A program made the position numbers and the translations under genes. The notes beneath the pieces were generated by a model. The model ran no database searches. It had not been told where the DNA came from and worked only from the letters and a program-made list of their open reading frames with translations. This document shows positions 56,773 through 64,000 of a stretch of 64,000 nt of DNA, in pieces (the first letter of the stretch is position 1; each line of letters starts with the position of its first letter). The DNA lies in assembly GCF_010093595.1 (NCBI RefSeq), contig NW_022985445.1:837106-901105 (forward strand), read 5' to 3'. This DNA comes from Mytilinidion resinicola. Taxonomy: Eukaryota; Ascomycota; Dothideomycetes; Mytilinidiales; Mytilinidiaceae.

Positions 56773-57550
56773 ATGGTAAGACAGCCGCCCCTACTAATAC
56801 GCTGCGTGCCGTGCACAATCTCGCTGACAAAAGGACCAGGCCCCAAAAGCAAGCCCTCCGGCGGCAAAGCAGGCCCTCATCCTCGCCTGGTTCCAAAGAT
56901 CTGGCGTCGCCCACAGCATCAAAGACCTTGAGAAGGCCCTCCCCTCAGTCGCGTCCATCAATGGTATGCAAGTCAAAGACTACCTCCAAGCCCTCTCAGA
57001 CGACTCCAAGATTCGCGTGGAGAAGATCGGCAGCGGGAATTGGTACTGGAGCTTCCCGAGCGAGGAAAAGAAAACAAAGGAGAGCGTCCTCGCCAAAGCT
57101 CAGGAGGAGCGTGACAAGGCTGTTGCCATGGTCTCGGAGCTTCAGCTGAAAGTTGATGAGGCTGGTGCAGCCCGGGCCGAGGACGACGACATGCTTTTAG
57201 GCCCAGGTAAGGCGTTTGGCGTTGTCGAGAAGCTACGGTATCTCTAACGATTACAAGGACAGGATAGGAAGTCTCTCACGTCTAGGCATGCGGACCTGCT
57301 GAGGGAACTTGACGGGCTACGACAAGAGCTGGCTGGCTACAGTGACAGCGACCCGGCAGAGGTCGACAAAAAGAGACAAGAAACGGAACAGTACAAGCAG
57401 GAGGTAGAGAAGTGGACAGATCAAATTCAAAGCATGGAAGGCTGGTTCAAGGAGCAGACTGGTGGCGATAAGGACGCAATGGGCGTCCTCACGAGGGGTT
57501 GGTACGGAGACGAGTTCGACGAAGAGGATCAGTGCTTGCGGGAGCTCTAG
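56773..57550 (+). CDS. MND1: meiotic nuclear division protein Mnd1
   Basis: Partner of Hop2 that assists Rad51/Dmc1 strand invasion in meiosis. Three exons: 56773-56775 (only the ATG), 56840-57206 and 57258-57550, 220 aa. The protein begins MAPKASPPAAKQALILAWFQRSGVAHSIKDLEKALPSVASINGMQVKDYLQALSDDSKIRVEKIGSGNWYWSFPSE, the family's winged-helix N-terminus, and continues as a coiled coil (AKAQEERDKAVAMVSELQLKVDE, HADLLRELDGLRQELAGY). It ends with the conserved EGWFKEQTGGDKDAM capping region. The first exon is just the start codon; the acceptor at 56839 restores the conserved APK leader. Confidence 0.93.
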
Positions 57551-58170
57551 CACTCTACCATATGCTTAGATACCAACGAGGGGCAGCTGCATGGGATATG
57601 GTGAGACTTAGAAGGTTCATGGAGCATGAGCATCAGAAATGCATATCACATGCCAACGTAGCTAAACTAGATCAGCCAGAACTATACGCGCTTATTGATT
57701 CATTCGACCTTTCTGTGATGATGACTGTGACGCTACAGTCCATATATTGATGAGTCCGATGAGTCCGTCTCGCGTACTGCGCCTCAGGCTTGATTTCACT
57801 AAGGTTCCAAATAAGTGGAAGGATCCGAGATTACTATTTATTCTGGCATCGAGCTGTTTGTGCGGGCAAAGCAGAGCTCGTTGGAAGCACGTTTGTCAGA
57901 GGTACAAGCTTGTTCGTACCTATCCCTCTATAATTTTCGTCGGCCTTGCCTGCGCCGATCTCTGAGAACCCACGACCACGAAGTACCACCGCGACAATCA
58001 GGACACTTCCCACAGTTTAGAACGTCCTCTCAACCACCTCAGCTATACAAATTCCTGTACTAGAAGCTATTTCAATCCCCCTCAGTACCAAACATCCTTG
58101 CCTGGCCGTCGGATCGCCGCACTATCCAGCTTGCGAATCCCATCCCCGCTGGACACATATTTTCGCCTCC
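57551..58170. other. intergenic between MND1 and HEL2
   Basis: A 620-bp 3' region and promoter. Overlapping short ORFs have no recognisable content. Confidence 0.4.
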
Positions 58171-60691
58171 ATGGCATCTACCACCGACACTTCCACCGCT
58201 GTGACAGCGCCTGCAGATACCAATACAACACCTAGGAACCCACGCGGAAGAGGGGGCGGTCCAAGAGGCGGCCCTAGAGGCGGTCCGTCCGATCAAGAGC
58301 CCACACAGGCTGCAAACAATGACCGAGGGCGGGGTGGACGCCGAGGACGCAATGGTCGAGGACGAGGGCGTGGTCAGGGTGAACGGCCATCGGATGATCA
58401 TGCAGACAAACCACCACCGGGTGTGCCTCCACCGCCTCTCCCAGACTTGAATAGACCAGTCCTTCGCCCCAACGACAGCGAGCAAAACATTACCCAAGAT
58501 GGCGGGGAAGCAGGCAACTCAGAAGTCGAAGAATGCTGGATTTGTGCTTCTCCTGTAGTCCATACTGCCCTCACACCTTGCAACCACCGTACTTGCCATA
58601 TTTGCTCCCTCCGGCTTAGAGCGTTGTACAAGACGAAAGACTGCGCACATTGCAGGGTACAGATACTCCTAAGCCTTCCCTTTAGTGAGCTCACACTGAT
58701 ATGTCGAAACTCTAGACTGAGGCCGAATATGTGATATTCACCGACAATGCTACAAAGAGATACGAAGACTTCGCAGCTGCCGACATATCAAGCTCTGATG
58801 ACAACCTCGGGATTCGTTACGAGAATGTAGAGATCTTTGAAGACACTGTGCTGCTGCTGCAGTACAATTGTCCCGACCCTAGCTGTGATGTAGCATGCTT
58901 GGGCTGGCCCGATCTTCACCGTCACGTTAGAACCATACACCAGAAGGCCATGTGGTAAGTCGTTGATTTCAGTGTTTTCCTATACCATCTAACATCTACA
59001 GTGATCTCTGTACAAGGCATAAAAAGGTCTTCACTCATGAGCATGACTTGTTCACACCCAATCAACTCAAAACCCATCAGAAGTTCGGCGATGACAACCC
59101 TGGCGCAGTCGATCAAAGTGGGTTCAAGGGGCATCCAGAATGCGGTTTCTGCCGGCAGCGCTTCTACGGGGATGACGAGTTGTATACTCACTGTAGAGAT
59201 AAGCACGAACGATGTCACATATGTGACAGACAGAGTAATGGACGCAAGCCGCAATACTACGTCGACTACAACTCTCTAGAGGTCCATTTCCGCCAGAACC
59301 ACTTCCTGTGTCCGGACAGCGAATGCCTGGAAAAGAAATTCGTAGTGTTCGACTCGCAGCTGGACTTGAAAGCACATCAGCTCCAAGACCATCCGGAGGG
59401 ACTATCCAAGGATGCACGGCGGGATGCAAGGAGAGTGGACATGTCAGGCTTCCAGCTTCGGGCTCCACACGAGCCCGAGAGAGGTGGTAGGCGTGAAGGC
59501 CGAGGCAGGGGAAGGGGCCGTGATCCAAATGCCGAGGCATTACCTACATCTTCTGCACAGCCCCTAAGAAGAGACGAACTTGCATACCAGCGCCAGATGG
59601 CCATCCAGAACGCCCAATCATTTTCGGGCAGAAGTTTTGGAGGGCAGCTCACTTCTTCGGATGCGTTCGCCGCCAGAGCACCACCAGGGACACAGGAGCC
59701 ATCTACGGTCACTGCACCGCGACCGGCTACGAACACCAATACACTAGCTGCTTCCGTCAGTAGTCTCCAACTTAGCTCAAATACACGGACTCCCGTGAGC
59801 GGATCGCCTTCCCGAGAGACGGCGCTATCACCGCAAGATCAAGCGCGAAGACTACGGCACAGCGCTGTCACGGAACGAGCTGGCAATATGCTGAAAAATG
59901 AAGCCTCCAAAATGGGGCAATTCAGGACAAAAGTGTCGTCTTTCCGCACGTCATCAATTACGGCGACAGAACTGATTGAAGCCTTCTTCATCTTGTTCGA
60001 CGCTTCGTCGGCTGATCTCGGAAAACTTATCAAGGAGCTTGCAGACATATTCGAGGTCGGGACCAAGAAGGACGATCTGCTCCGAGCGTGGTCAGACTGG
60101 AAAGCCATCAACGAAGACTACCCGTCGCTTCCCGGTGGAGCAGTTCAGTCTCTGCGGAGTGGGTCCACTGGACATGGTGGATCACGCGTGCTGAAGCTGA
60201 AGACGTCGACAGCTCAGTCGTCCCAGTCGGCGCTCAGTAGGCAAGGGAGCTGGGGATCATCAAACAGCTCAGTGTTTCCCGCACTGTCATCTGGGGCTGC
60301 ATCTGGGTCGCGAGGCGCGGCTCGGACTACACCATGGGCGACATCAAGCTCGGTCCGGCCGCTGCCTGCTCCAACTCGGACGGCCGCCAAGGTTCCCAGT
60401 AGTAGCAATGTGCCAGCAACGGGTAGCGAGGCTTTCCCAGCTCTCCCAGCAGCAGTAAAGCCAAGGAGCACGCTCTTCTCGCCAGGATACGGTGGCGGCA
60501 GCGCTGTGCGAAGGGAGAACGGCAATGCTAGCGGTAATGCTGGCGGCAACGCGTGGGGGGCAGGAACAGGCTCTGCCAGTGGTGGGCTGACTCATCCTGA
60601 TAGGACGTCGGAAGAGGATGTGATGGGTGGAAATGGACAGAAGAAGAAGGGGAACAAGAACAAGAAGCAGACTCTGTTCCATTTTGGCTGA
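58171..60691 (+). CDS. HEL2: RING/C2H2 ubiquitin ligase Hel2 (ZNF598)
   Basis: E3 ligase that senses collided ribosomes and ubiquitinates small-subunit proteins (family knowledge). Three exons, 58171-58656, 58716-58954 and 59002-60691, 804 aa. An RGG-rich N-terminus (RGRGGGPRGGPRGG, RGGRRGRNGRGRGRG) precedes the RING finger CWICASPVVHTALTPCNHRTCHICSLRLRALYKTKDCAHC at about residues 122-161. The Hel2 zinc-finger series follows: CPDPSCDVACLGWPDLHRHVRTIH, CDLCTRHKKVFTHEHDLFT, CGFCRQRFYGDDELYTHCRDKHERCHIC, YVDYNSLEVHFRQNHFLCPDSECLEKKFVVF. The C-terminal half is Ser-rich and ends in a Lys-rich GQKKKGNKNKKQTLFHFG tail, a conserved end of fungal Hel2. Confidence 0.94.
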
Positions 60692-60779
60692 GCTGCAGGG
60701 GCAGTGAAAGGCACACACCGTCCAGCATGCAGCAAGGCGCACCATAGTGGCAAGGAAGGAGGCAGCCGGGACGACTGGT

Positions 60780-60823
60780 GTTTATTAGCGGGTGTTTATT
60801 AGCGGGTGGTTATTAGCGAGTGC
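60780..60823 (+). repeat. three 15-bp tandem copies (TTTATTAGCGGGTG)
   Basis: Three nearly identical units GTTTATTAGCGGGTG, the third with a GTTATTAGCGAGTG variant. A simple minisatellite just downstream of HEL2. Confidence 0.8.
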
Positions 60824-61459
60824 TATCACTATCTAAGCGCGGTGTTTGGGATGCTCCTTGTCAGCAGCCGCATGTGCTGGCGTGTGGCAAACAGAACAGA
60901 CGCTGGTAGTAAGTGGTTATGAGTGTCCAAGACGATGAACCCACGGAAATACTGAATATACCAAGATGATGAATATACTGAGATACTGGTACACTGAGAA
61001 GCTGAACACTGCAAGCCCTGAACACGCTAGGAGACTGAACGCACCAAGATACTGGACACACTAAGATACTGGACACACTAAAGATGACGTGGTGACGGCG
61101 CAGCGGAGAATGGGTGACAGCGGGGATTGGGCGAGACGGGATCATCCGAGGCCACGGACGAGGAGCAACAAGGGCGGGCGATTGGCACCCACGAAGCGCT
61201 TCAACAGGCGCCGCAATGCACATGTCCCGCCTGCTGGGCGTGTGAGGCTTGCCAAGCGTCGTGCCGCAGTTCACTCGCGAGGCAGAGAACACATGATGGC
61301 GGCAGCAGGCCGGTGCGGGCTGCCAAAACGGGCGGCCAAAACGGGCGACGTTGCACGCTTGGAGCGCCGTGTGCCCAGGCCCCACCCCGCAAACCGCTAG
61401 CGCTCCCGCTTCAAGCAGGCACGCTAGCTCGCAGCTCGCACCCTCCCCTCCCGTCTGGA

Positions 61460-61532
61460 CATCTGCACGCCTGAGCATCTGCACGCCTGAGCATCTGCAC
61501 GCCTGAGCATCTGCACGCCTGAACATCTGCAC
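61460..61532 (+). repeat. 16-bp minisatellite, 4.5 copies
   Basis: CATCTGCACGCCTGAG repeated four times and followed by a 9-bp partial unit. The fourth copy ends in GAA instead of GAG. It lies about 420 bp upstream of the velB start. Confidence 0.9.
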
Positions 61533-61950
61533 ATCACCACGCCCATCGTTGCCGCACCCCTCCGCTTCGGCCCGCATCGTCGCCTCCTGCGCATCCTGCT
61601 CTCGCGTCCGCTCCCCCGCCAGGCCCGCACCTCCTCCCAAGCAGACTCGTTGCGAACGTTCAGCGCGTGCCGTGGTCCGCCCCCGCAGCACGCCTGCCGC
61701 ACCGTGGTTGTGCGACGTTTGAGACTCGCGCTCTCAGGACATGCACCGAGGCCGAGAATAAGCTTTCCACGGTTCCTCCTGCAGTGCGCCCACGGCACCT
61801 CAAGGTCCTGCGCCTTTTGCGCACAACTCCTGCTGCTGCCAATTTCTCTGTCCTTATTTCCTCTCCACCTTCCCCTCGACCTCGTCACCTCCAACTCCCC
61901 CCGCACCCCAAAATATCTAAGAACCGACTCGACGCTTCGTGCCTACCACT

Positions 61951-63257
61951 ATGTATAGTCGTCAGAACGGCCATGGTGGCCAGTATCCCATTCCCGCGCC
62001 CACAGGCGCTGATGGGCCTCCCTCCCAAGCCCGCATGGGTATGGTACCTGCGCCCACCCAAGCCGCTCACAGCACCACCACGACACCCTATTGCGGCACC
62101 AAGAATGGCCGTCGCTACACGTATGAATCCCACTGCCCTGGTTCAGTGTCCATGCCTTTGCTCACATCTGCGCAGCCTGAAAGTCGAACAGGAGCCCGTC
62201 CGCGCTCGCATGTGCGGCTTTGGTGACAAGGTATGAGCCCTCCCATTACGACAACTGCCTACCACGCCAGTTGCTGAGACTCATGGCCCCCTGCAGGACC
62301 GTCGCCCCATCACGCCGCCACCCTGCATCCGCCTCATCGTAACGGATGCGAAGACTGGCCAGGAGATTCCTTTTGAGTACGTATGTTCTCTCTGTCGCCC
62401 ATGCGCCTTCTAATCACCTCGCGTGCGTAGAGAAGTTGAAAGCACCTTCTTCGTCCTCACCGTCGACCTTTGGGACGCCGAGGGTAATCATGAGGTGAAC
62501 TTGGTGCGCCATTCGAGCGGTGCCCCCAGCGTGTCCATTTCCAGCTCGACCACGACATCATACCCTCCGCCACCAGAACGCCAACCCGTCGCTCATCAAA
62601 TTTACCACATGGTGCCCACGTACAACTCGTATAACAACGTCCAGCAGCCCACACAGCCACAAGGCGTTCAGTATGGCGCTCCTCCCCCAATTCAGGGCTA
62701 TAGTTATGCGCAGCCCACTGCATATGCGAACAATCAATATCCCCCAATCAACAACATGCCCGGCTTCCCTGCTATTCCAGTTGCCATGACGGCACCGCCG
62801 CCTGCTCCAGCTACTGCCACCGGCATGTTCACCCGGAACCTCATCGGCAGCCTTTCTGTTAATGCCTTTCGCCTGCACGACCCCAGCCAAAAGCTAGGCT
62901 TCTGGTTTGTGCTTCAGGATCTCTCAGTCCGCACCGAGGGAAATTTCCGGTAAGTTCCCTAGACTGCCAGCTAGAATCATGCAATCAAACCAGCTGACGT
63001 GCCGTTCCAGACTCAAGATGAACTTTGTCGATGTCGGCAGCGACCTGCCTAACCAGCATCTGAATACTGGCAGGGCGCCTGTCCTGGCAACCTGCTTCTC
63101 GGACAAATTCCAAGTCTTCTCGGCGAAGAAGTTCCCTGGCGTCATCGAGAGCACATCCTTGAGCAAGTGCTTTGCGGAACAGGGAATCAAGATTCCCATA
63201 CGCAAAGAGGGCCCTAAGATCTCCAATCAAGCCGAATTTGATGCTGATGAGGCTTAA
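61951..63257 (+). CDS. velB: velvet-domain regulator VelB
   Basis: Velvet-family nuclear regulator that pairs with VeA or VosA to couple development and secondary metabolism (family knowledge). Five exons, 61951-62120, 62176-62230, 62297-62376, 62431-62949 and 63011-63257, 356 aa. The velvet domain opens LKVEQEPVRARMCGFGDKDRRPITPPPCIRLIVTD, continues EIPFEEVESTFFVLTVDLWDAEGNHEVNLVRHSS, and is interrupted by a Pro/Gln/Tyr-rich insert of about 110 residues (VAHQIYHMVPTYNSYNNVQQPTQPQG). It resumes with TRNLIGSLSVNAFRLHDPSQKLGFWFVLQDLSVRTEGNFRLKMNFVDVGS and VFSAKKFPGVIESTSLSKCFAEQGIKIPIRKEGP. The split domain with this insert is diagnostic of VelB rather than VosA. Its N-terminus is rich in Gln and Pro. 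Confidence 0.95.
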
Positions 63258-64000
63258 AACGTCCAGGAAAATCGGGCGTTTCGCTAAGTTCATATCGTAA
63301 GGCCCTGAAAGATGCCAAGCGAGACTACCGATCGAGTATTGGTACCCCTCAAGAAGAAGAGGCGCGTCGCGCACTAGATGAAGTAAAAAGCAACCTCAAG
63401 ATGGTAACATCAGAAATCGCCGAAGATGGCTTCGACTAAACTTTCAACTTTCCAATCTCATTATTGATTTCGGCCAGAGGAAAATGGCGTGGATTTTGGT
63501 TCTAGAGTGTATTGCGTTGTTTCGGTTTAAAAGACAGGCTATTCATTTGGGTACGGAGTAGGTGGGAGGAATATCTTTATGGTGTATTCATCTATAAAGG
63601 ACTTAAAGGAGTATAGGCGTTATGGTGGGAGTCTTCACGGCTCTCATTCAACGTTTCTATGGAAAAAAGAAGCAAATGGCTATATTTGGGTTGCTAGTTG
63701 TTGCTACTGGTTGTTACTGGTTGTTACTGGTTGTTACTGGTTGTTACTGGTTGTTACTGGTTGTTACTGGTTGTTACTGGTTGTCGATGGTTACTCATTA
63801 GTGGTTGCTGCTGTACGTAATTCGCCCAATAAAAAAGGACACGCTTTCGGAAAACTAGAAATTTTCCGAATCCGTGTCATATCTAATACGCACGTGAATG
63901 ACGTAGTCGAAGGAGTATAGGGATAGAATTTGCGTTTCAGAATTTCACGAAGATTCTAAAATCCAGATCCTCTAGTACGATGCAAACGAATGACGCAAGC
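63258..64000. other. downstream of velB, with a decanucleotide repeat
   Basis: 3' UTR-like and intergenic sequence up to the window end. No gene recognised. Confidence 0.4.
63701..63780 (+). repeat. 10-bp minisatellite, eight copies (TTGTTACTGG)
   Basis: Seven perfect head-to-tail copies of TTGTTACTGG preceded by one TTGCTACTGG copy and followed by a decayed TTGTCGATGG. A short ORF spans it only because the repeat lacks stops in one frame. Confidence 0.95.

Larger units (their letters stand above)
60692..61950. other. intergenic with short tandem repeats, velB promoter
   Basis: No supported gene in 1.26 kb. Three small repeat blocks occur: about 60780-60823, about 61030-61085 (ACACACTAAGATACTGG-type units) and 61460-61532. 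The last 300 bp are the pyrimidine-rich leader of the velB gene. Confidence 0.5.

Noticed and set aside
63701..63780. Possible CRISPR-like array of short repeats
   Set aside because: Copies are directly adjacent without spacers and the genome is fungal; this is a simple minisatellite.

Overview
The window is nuclear DNA of a filamentous ascomycete (Pezizomycotina). The genes carry short GT-AG introns, mostly 45-75 bp with CTAA(C/T)-type branch sites, and the gene set (VelB, a Ppo oxygenase, DUF2235, fungal Hel2, Mnd1) is typical of that group. A Dothideomycete is my best guess, but the sequence alone does not fix the species. I rebuilt exon-intron models by hand. For all intact genes the summed exon length is a multiple of three.

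Layout. 1.4-4.7 kb: two non-catalytic 20S proteasome beta subunits, PRE4 (beta7) and PRE7 (beta6), flank a SAP30BP/HCNGP-like gene. 5.5-6.5 kb: an inverted-repeat element. 6.5-21.3 kb: a DUF2235 hydrolase, a 16-exon PpoA-type linoleate diol synthase, a SnoaL-like protein and an MFS anion:cation symporter-type transporter. This stretch is peppered with a family of palindromic MITE-like elements, several lying inside introns. 22.5-23.1 kb: three tandem 236-bp units. 23.7-27.7 kb: an acidic-tailed orphan protein and a C2-domain protein. 27.7-33 kb: gene-free, holding a 432-bp MITE with 95-bp terminal inverted repeats and a TA duplication. 33-43 kb: an F-box-like/UBA protein, the mitochondrial Mg channel MRS2, an orphan membrane protein and a METTL2/Trm140-type tRNA methyltransferase. 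43.5-50 kb: a secreted single-pass protein with an apparent frameshift, gamma-glutamyltransferase, ATP11 and a broken CE2/GDSL-type relic. 51-64 kb: a BLOC-1-like subunit, an Rrn10-like protein, CSA/ERCC8/Rad28, MND1, HEL2/ZNF598 and the developmental regulator VelB.

Most genes are ordinary housekeeping genes and do not form a single system. The 6.5-21 kb block is the accessory-looking part. Its genes could together make, modify and export an oxylipin or related small molecule, but that is inference. The clearest unusual signal is the palindromic element family. Its copies sit in introns of neighbouring genes on opposite strands, and removing the element leaves about 50-70 bp of intron, the normal fungal size. 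I see no CRISPR array, no convincing complete tRNA or rRNA gene, and no bacterial or viral system.
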